Shown here: piece after piece, positions 37,811 to 49,820 of the stretch
Layout: each line of letters begins with the position of its first letter
Numbering within the stretch: position 1 is the first letter of the stretch
NCBI GenBank assembly: GCA_003993805.1
Contig: RSEF01000004.1
Span: 18,398,086 to 18,462,085 of the forward strand
Source of the DNA: Himantopus leucocephalus
Taxonomy: Eukaryota > Chordata > Aves > Charadriiformes > Recurvirostridae
Length of the DNA: 64,000 nt
Reading direction: 5' to 3'
Notes under the pieces: model-generated
What the model saw: the letters and a program-made list of their open reading frames with translations, nothing else
Databases searched by the model: none
Told to the model about the DNA's origin: nothing
Program-made: the position numbers and the translations under genes

Positions 37811-37838
37811 GGGGGTTTGGGGGAAGGCTGGGGAGGGG
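37811..37838 (+). other. G-quadruplex motif
   Basis: Four G-runs of 5, 5, 4 and 4 are separated by loops of 3, 6 and 1 bases, which meets the standard G3+N1-7 pattern. It lies on the TENM1 sense strand, so it could form in the pre-mRNA as well as in DNA. Confidence 0.75.
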
Positions 37839-38307
37839 TGTGCAGGAAACATTTCCTCTGTGGTCCCCAAAGCACGCGTGGGGGTGAGGAGAGCTAAGGT
37901 GAGTTTTGCAGATGTGGCTGTCCTTGGAGCAGTGCCAGCTCTTCCCTCATCTCCGTGGAGCGTGGCGGCTCTCACGTGGAGATCAGTCTCCCATAGAAGG
38001 ATGAAACTGCCTCTGATCCACGTGTGTCTCAATGTGCACCTCAGATACAAATATTATGCTATGGCAAAGCAAATCTTACTAATAACAAGAAAGTTACCTC
38101 AAGCCTGATTAATAAACATAATGGAAAAATATGCATATTAAATTCAAAAGTCAGTTTAGAATGTCAGACAAGGATTTTTCGTGATATTTACTGATGCAAG
38201 CTTCATTTCATAACTGTGAAGTGATAGAAAGGGTAACTAAAGGTACCACCGTAAACACATCAATGACTAACATAATGTAAGAGGAAGATCGGGGCTTCAA
38301 AACGGAA

Positions 38308-38362
38308 AATCTTACCCATCCAATGGGTAAGATTCATCATTATCAACTTACAGTTGATAATG
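38308..38362. repeat. Two adjacent perfect hairpins
   Basis: Hairpin 1 is AATCTTACCCAT, loop CCA (38320-38322), ATGGGTAAGATT: a perfect 12-bp stem that includes G/C pairs. Hairpin 2 starts three bases later: CATTATCAACT (38338-38348), loop TAC, AGTTGATAATG (to 38362): a perfect 11-bp stem. Both loops are three bases. The stems are too short for a microRNA precursor. Confidence 0.9.
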
Positions 38363-40799
38363 TAATAGGGTTACTGGTTGTCAGGCTGCTGAGAGCCCTT
38401 ATATCTAAATGCTAGCCTTTTTTATTAAAGATTTGCCTTCATAGGAAGCGGTAGACTTGAGCAAGACGACCAGAAAAGTTAAATCACTCTGGTATTATTA
38501 ATTGAATATGCTTTGCTTCAAAATCTGAACTCCTAGAATAGTCATTCTCCAAAGAACCAAAGCAAGACCCTGTATGTTTGTTGTTTGGTTGTTGGTTTTT
38601 TTTAATATTACAACATATATATTTATCTGTTAACTCTTCCTATGTAGGATCTTTTCCCTTATTCCATCAGTTGTTGCAGAGTTGAGCACACATAGTTGAT
38701 GTTTTCAGTTGAGTTGTATTTTCTTTATGATATTAGAAGATTCTAATGTAAAGAAGGCAAAGAACATTGTTTTCCAAATGTAAACCTACTTTAAATAATG
38801 CGAATGAGAAAAATTACCTTTAGTAGTCAAAGAAAAGGAAGTGATATACTCTGTAAAGTATCACATGGGAAAATAAGTAGAGGTGCTTCGGGGCATAAAA
38901 CAACAGCCGGCAAAGTCTGCTGTGTATGGAGAGGAGGTGAAGAGAATTTCTAACAAAGAGAATTTTCTTCTCAGTGAAGAAAAACTGATAGCCTCAAACT
39001 ATCCCCAGTTAGTTTGAAACTTGGTTCAGTATTAAAATTGTAGTTTTCCCATTGTCAAATTTAAGCATATGTAAAGACCATTGCCAGCTCTGGTTTCCTT
39101 TGGGAAAGAAGCTACATCAGCACTTGCATTTGCTGATCTATGTTACAAATCAATATTTTAGTAACCGTAAGTACAGTACAATTTTAGCTTTTAAGAAAAG
39201 AATTCTTCAAAATGAGTCGTGATTTTAAAATACAAATAAATAAGAGAGCCGTAACTTTAATTGACAAAAAGTGAGATATGAAGTTCAAATGCTAAATCTG
39301 TACCTAATTGTTCCTATAAATGATTTCTCTCCAATAAAATTTGGTATTGTCAGATATGAGTTACAAAGTCATTCGTTATAGAATGTCAGCAATAATTGTA
39401 AGTATGTTTTGTCATTCTGTTTCACAGTCTTGAATGCTTAAATCGCTATTTATTTTCAAATTTGTCTGTATTGATTTTTCTCAAACATGATTATTATTTT
39501 TTTTGTCAATTACACATTATATAAAGCATACCTTCTCATGTCACATTAAATCTTTTCCCCCAAAACCTAAAATATAATGAAAACCACACACCCCTTTTGG
39601 AATGCCTCTTACATTCTGCTGCAGACGTAGATTTTTCTTCCTGAACTCTCATAAAGTTGGGGTTTTTTCCTTGATTGATTGATGGAGCTCTGAGTTTCAT
39701 ACAGATTGCATTTCATGTCTTTTGCTGGTGTTTCTAAATCCTGTTACTAAAAATCAGAGCAGGAATGAAAGGGGGTTTTGTCAACAACGTAATTATCACG
39801 TGCATACCACGTGTATGTATCCAGGGTGCTATTTGCTAGGTGGAGTGTGTGTGCGTGTGTTTAATGTGCATAATTATGCTATATTTGTACAAAGGTTGAA
39901 ATTAGACTTGGGCCAAGAAATGGGTTTAGGGATGGGTCTTTTCCTCTTCCCACAGCACGGGAATTGATTTATACTGTTCACTGTCATCATCTCTCTTCTA
40001 TCCATATGTTCTAGAACTGCATGTGTCTGTGTGGACATATCTCAGCTTCGTTAATTTGGTCTTTTCGAGCAAGTACCCAGTAATGGGACAAGTTGCATAA
40101 GAGACAACTGGAGAAAAAAAAAGTATGCAAAGTGAGTTTTTTCTTTTTACCTTTTTTTTTCCTGATAGAAATATATCTGTATTTATGTAGATGAACATTC
40201 ACAGCCAATAATATATGTTTTATTGTGTTAAGTGGCAATGGTGTTGAAGTAACTTTCCTATCGTATTAAATTATTGGAGAAATTACTGATACAAAGATTA
40301 TATCATGGTTGAGTGGAAAGCTTTGATCAACATGACCTAGGGTGGGTTTGTTACTTGTGAGAGGAAACGGAGCTGACTTCAAAGCCAACGTCCACCACAG
40401 GAGGAATTATACACTGCTGCAGGAGAAGTGGTGCTGCTGACGTGCGTGAGCACAGAGGTCTCGGCTCGCCCTGCTGTACCCTAGGTGTTGGCTGGGACCG
40501 CGTCCAGCTGAGAGTGCCATTTCTCTGTCGCATCACTGGAGAGAGATGTAGCTCCGTAATTTGACTGAAGTCTTAGGTGTCCTTGGGAAGGATGGGAATA
40601 GGGAATTTAGTGACCTTTTTCCTAGTTAATAGGCTAAATCTGGGTAAGATAATTTTGACTTCGGAGACTTTGTCAGAACTGCTTGTGATTTGGGGCTTGT
40701 TTGTTTGTTTTGTTGTTGGGTTGTTGTTTTTTTTTTTAAAAAAAAGTCTTTTAACTTGCTAGTGTTTGTATTTTTGCCTCTGCAATGATGACTTTGCAC

Positions 40800-41120
40800 T
40801 AATCTTCCTCATTAGGTATTATATTAATTATACAAGTGTCCTTAATTTTCCTCTGCCTTTCACCTCATCCTTTGCAGAGAGAATAAAAGGCAGTTGAATG
40901 GTTCTCGGGCTGAAAAGTAGGAGGCACACTCAACTCGCAGTGTCTCAGCTACAACTTAAAGCAAAGCTTATTAGCGGCATTAAAAGCAGCTCCCTGTGGA
41001 GATACTAACAGGAAGGCTGATCCCTCTGGCTGGGGAAGACCAGAGCAAATTTCATTCCTGTTTAGCATGTGTAGTTTATACACAAGCTGGTTGCCCATTT
41101 TATCCATCTTTATTTCTTTA
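40800..41120. promoter_or_regulatory. Candidate conserved non-coding element
   Basis: Balanced composition with TTAATTATAC, CTTATTAGCGGCATTAAAAG and GGAGATACTAACAGG motifs and no simple repeats, following directly on a low-complexity GTT/T tract. It stands out by eye as constrained-looking sequence. Inference only. Confidence 0.22.
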
Positions 41121-41711
41121 GAGTAATGCTGATAGTGTAACTGTACTTCTTACAACTTCTGCGTTTCTTTGTTTTCCCTCTATCATCTATGTCTTCTTGT
41201 GTATTTATCTATTACTGTATCATAAATCTGACTTGGAGATAGTAACACTTCCCAGTAGTTGAATAGAAAGAGCGCCTGAGCCATGTTTGTTTCTACATTG
41301 GGTACCTTTGTTTTACCCGTGTCACGATTTGTGCTCCTACTTATTCCTGCGGTATGTTGGTAAACTCTGATTAAAGTACATCTTTTTTAAAATGCGACTT
41401 TTGATTTGCAGAAAATCTTTTTCTAAATGAAACATGGTAATTCTTCCTCCAGCTGTGCTTGGCCCGTTCTTTTAAACGCATCTTCCTTGTTTCTCCTTTG
41501 TTGGAGCGTGGTCAGAGTAAGTCCCCTGAGGTGGTGTTCGTTTTGAAACTTACGTCTTACAGAATTTGCTTTTATTCTATTTTGTACAATATTAAGCAAA
41601 ATTATTTTTAGTTATTCTGAACGTGCTTTAATTGACATGAGCTGAGTTTTATTGTATGCAAATAATACATTTTTGTAATACATAAATGCCGTCTGCATGT
41701 CAGTAATAGTA

Positions 41712-41738
41712 GTTTGGTATGGTTTGTTCATACCAAAC
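41712..41738. repeat. Perfect 10-bp inverted repeat
   Basis: GTTTGGTATG, loop GTTTGTT, CATACCAAAC. An isolated hairpin in AT-rich intron with no other signal beside it. Confidence 0.85.
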
Positions 41739-42684
41739 ACTGGTATTGAATGGATTTAGGTTTTCTGCATAATTTTTCTGATAAATGCCATATAGGACAG
41801 TATTAATACGAACTATAGTAATAATGTTTAGGGGTTTGCTAATTAGAACATTGAAAAAAAAAGTCAACAATTGAAGCAATATTTTTTTAAACAATGTAAA
41901 ATTAGAACGTATAGCTAATTATGTTAATTGTGGAGCTATTCAAGAGGATATTAGTAAGTTTTTGAAACAAAGCAGAACTAAAAATTAAACCTCAAATAAA
42001 CATTTCCTGAACGTAATTGTTGCAGAAATCCATTTAGAATTATTAGGAATTCTGAATGTACAGCTGGAAGAGACAGAGAGTTCACTAGATCATATCTAGA
42101 GGTTGTATTTTATCTGATGTACAGAAGCTGGGCAGAACCCTTCAGGCTGTGCTACAGTGTGAATGTTAGTTGGAAAAGGTTTGCGTACATTGGACTTGGA
42201 TAAGGCACACATCAGCGTTTAGTTGTCTGGCTTTGCTTTGCTTTCCAGTTGTGAGATGCTGAAGAATGGGAGTTCTGAAATGAATTCCAGAGATGTGCTT
42301 CTTAGCAACAATAAATGAGAGTTTTCAGGAGCAACACTCTCAGATACTGTATAGTATCTGTAATTTTGTTGAAAAAGCAAGTGTTTGAAAGAGATAAACC
42401 AAATTAGCTTGGGCTTATTTTAGAGTAGTTGTTTTGGAAATGGTTCACTGATTAAACAAAAGTAGGAAGTAATGTGCTTTTCCGTTGGTCCAGGTCAACT
42501 CTGTAGGAAGAAAGCTCTTTAGTTAGAAACCAGCTAGGTCGAAATTTTGAGCTTCATCACCACTGTTTTATTCTCACTGCTGAAGTTTGCTGAGGATACT
42601 TACCTTTGTCAGTGCTGCAGTATATGGGCTTTTATTATAAGGATAATATGGTAGATTACCCATTCAGCTAGAACAGCTAGAATT

Positions 42685-42725
42685 GGGTTTGCATACTTTT
42701 TACANGGGTTTGCATACTTTTTATG
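42685..42725 (+). repeat. 20-base direct duplication around a single N
   Basis: GGGTTTGCATACTTTTTACA (42685-42704) is followed by N at 42705 and then GGGTTTGCATACTTTTTATG. The near-perfect overlap across one N is the same contig-join signature as at 63046. The genome probably has one copy. Confidence 0.8.
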
Positions 42726-42741
42726 CTATCCACAAGGTAAC

Positions 42742-42840
42742 TGAGTCTTGCTGTTTGGGTTTTGGGTGGGTTTTTTTGTGTATTTTGTTGTTGGGGTGGG
42801 TTGTTTGTTGTTTTGGTTTTGGGTGTTTTTGGGGGGGGTA
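42742..42840 (+). repeat. GT-rich low-complexity tract with many G-runs
   Basis: About 100 bases are almost only G and T, with runs GGG, GGG, GGG, GGGG, GGG, GGG and a final run of eight G, followed by TATCCCCTCCCC. It has quadruplex potential, though the runs are spread out. It begins shortly after the duplicated join at 42705. Confidence 0.6.
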
Positions 42841-45800
42841 TCCCCTCCCCTCTTTTAGGTCAAAAGACAAGTTCTTGAATCGAGCTTTGCCTCTTGTTTT
42901 TATTCTCCTGTCTTTGTGTGTTTCGGACTTATTTTCAGTCTAGTTCTTTAATAATTCAAAATGAACCTTCAGTAGCTTTGCACTTGTTTGAAGTTAGTGA
43001 ATAAGTTAGATTCCTTTCACATTGTCCCAATTATTGGCTTATATTTGGCAAGCCCACCTCGGGAAGACTGTGCACGTTCAATTCCTTGTCAATGAGGTGA
43101 GAGGAAAACATTGTCAGCCTCTTTATATCCAGCTGAGGCCAGGTGTTGTGCATTAACATGTAAATAGTGCAATTAGTGCCAATTCTGATTTTAAAAGAAA
43201 CATTAAAACCTGCAGGAACACAGTTTGTCACCCATACTTTTTTGTGTTTTACTACTTTAGCTTCTTTTTTTAGGCATCTGTTGTCACTTTCAGTCTTGAT
43301 TACTGTAGGGCTTCAAGCTGATGTTTGCATCCGACAGGTTGGATGTGTGCGGAGAAGAGACTCTGGATGATAATGCAGAAAAAGGAACTCGGGTCAGATT
43401 GCACTTCATCACCTCGTGGGATTTAACTCTGTATTTTATTATGTATCTACAGGGCATAAGGTCTACGGCAAACCTCATGGATCCCAGGAAAGCTGGGGTC
43501 CTCTGTTGCAGTTGAATATGTGTACATATATGCATCAGTCAGGGAATTAGAGATAGCTGTGGGGCGAGTATTTAGAAGAATGGTAAGCCTTCTGACAAGC
43601 CAGTTTTAGACTTCAAAATAAAACTTTACTGGATTTATTCACTTACAACACACTTCATGCTGAGGGTGTCCTGTTGGTTTACTTATTCTGTTCTTTACCT
43701 TGCAAACTCTGTTACTTGGGTCACTGGTTGCGTGTTTTTCCGTGACACCTGTGCGCAAGTCGTAGTTTCTCTCTTTGCTGGTTATGTTGCTCCCATAGTT
43801 AAATAAAATAGTCATATATAGCGCATGGCTGTGCCGTCATATGTTACTGCTATTGGGTACGCTATTTTAGTATGCTTACATTTGAGCTCAAGGCAGGCTA
43901 ATACTGATTATATCCTGATTAGTGTGCTTAAAATTTATGAGAGTTACTCTACTTGGGCTACATCTCCGCAGAAGCCTGTGCTTCTGCAATGGTCTTGGTG
44001 TCCCTCAGAGGTCTCGGTCCTCGGGTAACCTTCCATTGCCAGAGAGCTCTTCTCTACCCAGCCGTGGCTGGGACTGGGACTTAAGCATGCGATGTGAGGG
44101 GCTGTCTAAACATGGAGTCTTTGGACATTTGCATTTGCCAAATTATGCGCAAGCTGGTAAAAGAATACTTTTTATCTGGTACCACTTCATGTGAGAAAAG
44201 CACTACGTATAGTGGTGTGAGCATTGGCACACTGGTTTCAACAGTTGGACGCCGCTCCTGTTCAGCGGCACTCCAGTATTATCCCGGCTGTTTAGAAAGC
44301 TTCAGAGTCTTTGACACTGGGATTCTCTGGATGCTGTTGATCTCGCAGCTCATGTCTCACTTTCCACTTGTGGCAGGAAATTTTGCTGCTTCTTCAAGTG
44401 TATGCTGTCGAGAACTTGTTTTAAGAATCTGAAAAAAAATATTGATTTTTCATCTTTCGCTACCTCATGAGACAAAAGATGGTGAATTCTAAATAAAACA
44501 TGATAAGGTATTTGTAGTGATATTTGCGTTTATACATGTTTGTGGCAGGAATACAAGTAAGATGTACATCTTTTATAATAAGTGTTTTCTCACTTGTACA
44601 GCATACCTTGAAATTAAGACCGCTTCTGCCGGCTTATCAAATCTCTTAATAGAACTCATGGTCAGGTGTAGTTGTCTGACTGCTTTCCTGCGTTCTTCTG
44701 TTCTTACTGTAATGGAACCTCAGTCAAATAAAATACATTATTTGCATTGCTGACCAGTTCTTTCATCTCATGATGATTCTGAGATGTAGATGTTCAAGAA
44801 AATTTAAAGTGCCAAGAGATGAGTACCTTTCGGTTTGTATAAATTGACACATTGACTTTAAAGAAAAGCTAAGTACATTTAATATTGACATCAATCTTAC
44901 ATCTGCTTCATCGTGTGATCCCTTACAGGACGGTAATGCAAAAAGTAGTTGAACAGTACAGTTTATTTTGTATTAATATTTAATCTGATACCAAAAGCAC
45001 TTAAAGGACCTAGGGATGTGAGTCTTCTGTTAGAAACGGCTTCTTTGTTGCACTGAGCAATTACTACTCAAGTAAATGAAACCAAGAAGTTTGTTCCAGT
45101 ATCACTAAGTTTTCAAAATTGTTCTGCTGGGGAAGCTTTTGTTTCAGTTTCTGTTTTTAAGGTTTGTTTCTTCAGAGTCAATCAAAAAGTAAATTCCTCG
45201 ATGTTAAACACAAGGGTACAAATTAAGGCTAATAAACCGATATTGAGTGAGTCAGAGAAGTACTGATAAATGAATGCTTTGGGGAGCATTCTGCAGCTCT
45301 TAGTTGTGGAAGAACTGTACAACTTTCTCAAGAAAATAATCAAATCAATGAAACATCAATTATTAATGTTCTGCATTGCCAGAGAATTGGAAGAGCTAAA
45401 AGAAAATTGGTATGCTGCTGCAGTCACAGAGAATGATGAGCACACCCAAGGTTCTTCTAAAACGTGGGCCAGTCTGCAAGCAGAGCCTTCCCCGGCTTTG
45501 CCTGCTCCCCTAGGAGCATGTGGGGACGCAGCGCTGACAGGACGGTGTGAGGATTTCAGCTTTCTTTTCAAGGAAGATAGCATTCCTGTTGGTCATGGAA
45601 AAGCACAAAATGATTCCCGTTGGGACTAAAGGAACTCGAAGGGAAATGGGTAAAAGGGTTTAAGAAAATCTCCTAATTTAGAATTACCCCTTGTTTTCTG
45701 GGGCTTTTTTCATTACTTCTGAAATACTGTTTGCATTCCTATAGCGTGTTCAGTGCCTCATTGATTTAGGCTCTTGAAATGTTGGGATTTGCAGTTTGGC

Positions 45801-46099
45801 AGCAGCTCAGGCCCGTTTCTTGGTCTTCTGGTGCAGCGGTGGGCTGCCTTGGGTTTTGCTGTGCACTGCCACTGCCAGTAGCTATTGTTTGTGCACAAAT
45901 CAATTGCTCAGTGATTGATGGACTTCCCAGGGGTAGAAAAAGTAGGTATTAGTGCTTGAAGCCATCGCCTCAGCGCTATTGTCCTCTCCCACGTTATACC
46001 TGTGGCTGAGGTAGCCGAATAGTGCCATGTATTGGAATAAGTCCTTCATTGCCCATTGTGGATTACTGCGAGTTGTGCATCATCTTCATGTGCCANGTT

Positions 46100-46170
46100 A
46101 CCTCTCTTCTCTCTTTTGTTTTCTGCTCTCCTTTTTTTTTTTTTTCTTTTTTTCTCCCCCCTCTCCCCGG
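46100..46170 (+). repeat. Polypyrimidine tract near a single N
   Basis: CTCTCTTCTCTCTTTTG is followed by a long T-run, CTTTTTTTCTCCCCCCTCTC and CCCGG. It starts a few bases after the N at 46096. This is low-complexity sequence with no gene signal around it. Confidence 0.8.
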
Positions 46171-48299
46171 TGCTGGAGTGTTTTAAACTCAGAACTTCCA
46201 GTCTGAAGGTGCTTGTTCGTAAGTGAACTCTTCACAGTTTCCTTGGTGTCCTGCTATCTAAATTCTTAGATATATGTGCTCATGCTATACAGAACATTAC
46301 TTTGACCATTAGGAGATAAGTAAGGTCCTGATGCTAACTGCAGGCCGTACAATTTGGATGTGCTCTTCTAAAATAGCACTATCAAAATCAATGAAGTAAT
46401 TCCTTTTGAGTCCATCTGAGAATCTGTTTTTTCACTCCAGTTCTTACACAGACAGATGGCCTCCCATACAACTGGAACAGTGTTTCATGCTGGTATCTTA
46501 GATCTCTTGAATTTTAAGGAGGTAGGGTTTATGTTTTCAATTGTCTTTTAGTAAGTTTCTTTGTGTTGCACAGCCCAGCAGGTGGGATGATGATGTGGGT
46601 GCTTTATATACTCATTTTGTCAGTGATACTTTGCTGCAGTGCTTTAAATGTCTAGTGGTGTTATTGATTGGCATCCCATTAGTTTTAAATATTGATAAGA
46701 AATTATTCATTTATTTAATGCATAATTTCTGTCACCTTGTTTTGGCTATAGAAAGAACTGATCTATTAACTCCAACCACAATATTTATGGATAAAATCCT
46801 TCAGCTTTAAAATTAAAAATAATTAGCTGTTGTCACAGTACTAATTATTGTACATAGAGTATCAGCAGGGCTATAATCTATCTGTCCAATATGCGTTCTA
46901 CTCAAATTGCATTAATCATAACTTGCTTAAATGTTAGCAAATGACTCTACAAAGTGCTAGCAATAGCAATTCTTGCAGTCTAGAAATAATGAAGATGTAA
47001 ATCACTTCTACACATCATTGCCATAATATTCATACGATGGGATATGAAACTGCTGCATCCGCTTTTATACTAGTATTTAAGATGGTTACTCTTTGTGATG
47101 GCAGCGTGGTATAGTACCTCAGTTTATTTCCAACTGCGAAGGACCACGTCATAGTCAATTGGATTAATGACTTTAGATTTACTTTTTCAAACGAGTCATG
47201 AGAGTCAACACTGGTCAAGCATATACTCTACGTTCAAAATAACATTGTCGACTTTTTGAACGTGATGCTTTACATTAGCGTGCATGCTTAGGGTAGAATT
47301 TATCCTATGAAATTCTACATGTCGGATACAACAGGTTTCAGGTTTTAGTGTGAATATTGTATTTTCACGTAGTGCAAATTATTATGGTTTACTTCAACAG
47401 GGGTATACAATATTATATGACAATGTGTTGCTTCAGAAGTTCATTTTGCATGTGCTTGTTTATATTACGCAGTTTGCTTGATTCTTATTCTGCTTCCTTC
47501 GCGTTTGAGCCTGTATTCCTTTGCATATTAGCAATACTTGCTGCAACATTTTGTGATCAGCTCCTGCAAGCTTTAATGTCAGGAAGGGTAAGCATAGTTT
47601 ATTGAGGAGACCACCAGCTCAAAGCCTCTATGCATATTTTTTCCTGTGGGAAAATGCTGTAAAACTATTTTCTTGCCATGCACATTTCATTGCACATTTC
47701 ATTTCAGAAGCTTCTAACTATCGCTGCGGTGATAAACCTGAGCAGCCGCCCCAGGAGTTGAGTCATGGCACCCGTGGGGCCAAGGCAGGAAGAATGAAGC
47801 TGAGCTAGTTTGCTTAACTCCTGAGCTTTATTTTATTTTTTTTTCCAAATGCAATTTGTATGCTAAATTGCCAATCTATGCTATACATTCCCATACAGAA
47901 TTTAGTAAATATTCAGAAAATGGATACTCTTCCAAGATGAATTAGAGTGAGAGAGAATATTTAGGTAAAGTTTTCAAGCTCTTCTAACATGAACTCGTTA
48001 CTGGGTTTGAAATTTTGGGAGGCAGTAAATTTAAATTCTTTTTTGAAAAGTGGCAGTACTTAGAAGGCTTGAGCGTTTGGCCCCAAGTTTCGTTTGTCAC
48101 AAGGTTATCAACCATTTGATGGCTATCGTCATGCCTGGAAATCTCAGGAGAAGGGGATTTAAAAAGTGTTTTTATAAACAAAATGAATAAAAGTAAGACA
48201 GAGTAATAATGAGGAGCCGCATTTGTCAGCTGCTTTCTGAAGTGTGCCATTCTTGTTGCTATGATAATAGAGAAAATTAATACATCCTGTCAGGACCGC

Positions 48300-48740
48300 A
48301 TGACAGGAACACTGAAAAGCTGTGAAGTGACTGTACACAGTGGAATAAAGGAAATCCACTTTGATCTACCATTTTTGATGTTTTATAATTGCACTTATTA
48401 TCAGGTCCTTTACTCTCTTCTTATTTGACACAAGATCCATTATCAGTGACAGCGTGAATGTGAACACGGGCTTGATTTGAAAAACTACTTAGGATGAGGT
48501 AATGGGGGAAAAAGCTTTTTGTTCCTAACTGTTGAGAAAAGAAAAAAAAAATTTAAATCATTTATGTTAGTGCTATCAGCTAATATCTTCCCAGAAATGC
48601 TCCCCTTCATATTGTTTATGTGCTGCATTTGCGTACAGCCTGTTTAATTAGCTCCCTAATGAAATATTGTATAACAAAATGGAAATTTATCATTTGCTTT
48701 TATGCCTTTGTTCAGCTACAAACTAGGGCAGGTCACTGTG
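48300..48740. promoter_or_regulatory. Candidate conserved non-coding element
   Basis: The stretch has even base composition, few simple runs apart from one A-tract, and homeodomain-like TAATTA, TTAATTAG and CTAATGA sites around 48640-48665. This is the texture of developmental enhancers in introns of neuronal genes. It is an impression only; conservation cannot be measured from one sequence. Confidence 0.25.
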
Positions 48741-49682
48741 CCCAGCCTGAACTAGACTCCCTTTTCTTTCGTGCCACATTTGAATAGAACCCATTTTATT
48801 TTTTTTTATTTTTTTTAAATGCTGTCTATTGAAAATTTTCAAACAAAGGGATAAAGTGCTGTCCTTTTAGCTTTCTGTGCTGTCTCTCATCTCTCCTGTG
48901 TGAGATGAGAAGTACTGCTTCACAAAGAGGCAGATTACCAGGTATCTTGTCTTTTATTGGGCTATATAGTAGAATTAGTCCTTCTTTATAGCATCAGTGG
49001 AGTGTGGATACATTCAGAGTCCACAGAGTCTTTCTCTTATATATGAAGAAAAGCTGGTAAATTGGTTATTTACTATTTTAAATGAACTTGAAGTTACAGA
49101 GAGTTTTAGTTAGTTCCTACTGCAATCAACAAGAAGCTCCTGTTGGCTCTATTTAGCGTACATTTTGTTTACCTTGGGTTTGGTAGGTAACGAAATAAAA
49201 GACCGGAGGAGTCGGGACATTTCCATACGGGCAGGCGTGAGCCCTGTGCCTCACCAGAAAAGCTCCTCTGACTTCAGACTTCTACCGCCGTCTGTGAAGA
49301 CAGAAATCTGCCGCTGTGACTTACGCCTGCCGTTAAAGCGTTGCCTGTATCTCTACGGTAGAGCTTTAAAATGTAAAATCCCATTTCTTTGAAAGTGTGC
49401 TGAAACCCAAACATTTCAGGAAATGTGTCAATTCCGGTGACGTTTCCCCAAAGAAGAGATCTCTGTTTGGAGGTGAAATTCCTCATCAGAGCAAGAAGTT
49501 CACAGAGGAAAGGCAGTTGTCAAGGTACTCGCCTGGAAAGTCAAATAATGGTGGAGGGGATGATTGCAAATGATAGGCTCGCACCTGGTAGACAATTAGT
49601 CTTCTCTCTTTCTCACTCTCTGTCCTAATCTCTTGGGAGATACTTCACTGCATATAAATAATCAAATATTTATTGGAGTAGA

Positions 49683-49820
49683 GGGGCTGTGTGGCGCGGT
49701 GGTCAGGCACTCCTATGCTCTGTGGCTGAGAGAAGTTCAAAGCCCTGTGCCAGCTACATGAAGGGTGGCGTGTCTCAGGCAGTGGGTGTATGGCATGGGT
49801 GCCTAAGATTCCAGTCCCGT
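49683..49820 (+). repeat. Tandem pair of tRNA-like units (possible dimeric tRNA SINE or tRNA pseudogenes)
   Basis: Unit 1 has an A-box-like TGGCGCGGTGG at 49692-49702 and a B-box-like AGTTCAAAGCC at 49734-49744. Unit 2 has an A-box-like TGGCGTGTCTCAGG at 49766-49779 and a B-box-like GATTCCAGTCC at 49807-49817. A-to-B spacing is 42 and 41 bases, and the two units are offset by 73-74 bases, the length of a tRNA. Both units share TCAGGCA after the A box and CCTGTG/CCCGTG after the B box. Both boxes are degenerate and no clean cloverleaf or anticodon was derived, so these are not functional tRNA genes. An AATAAA lies about 20 bases downstream. A chance box match remains possible. Confidence 0.45.

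Larger units (their letters stand above)
34259..49682 (+). other. TENM1 downstream intron, part 3
   Basis: Contains the second CR1, the paired hairpins, the G-quadruplex motifs at 35005 and 37811, the GT-rich tract at 42742 and the polypyrimidine tract at 46100. The longest open frame in the window (119 codons, 45270-45629) lies here but is not recognised. A moderately CpG-rich stretch at about 49190-49350 carries no recognisable exon. Confidence 0.7.

Noticed and set aside
46441..46520. ACACAGACAGATGGCCTCCC as a possible later TENM1 exon (TQD-like)
   Set aside because: The translation does not continue as the expected teneurin sequence and splice sites are lacking.
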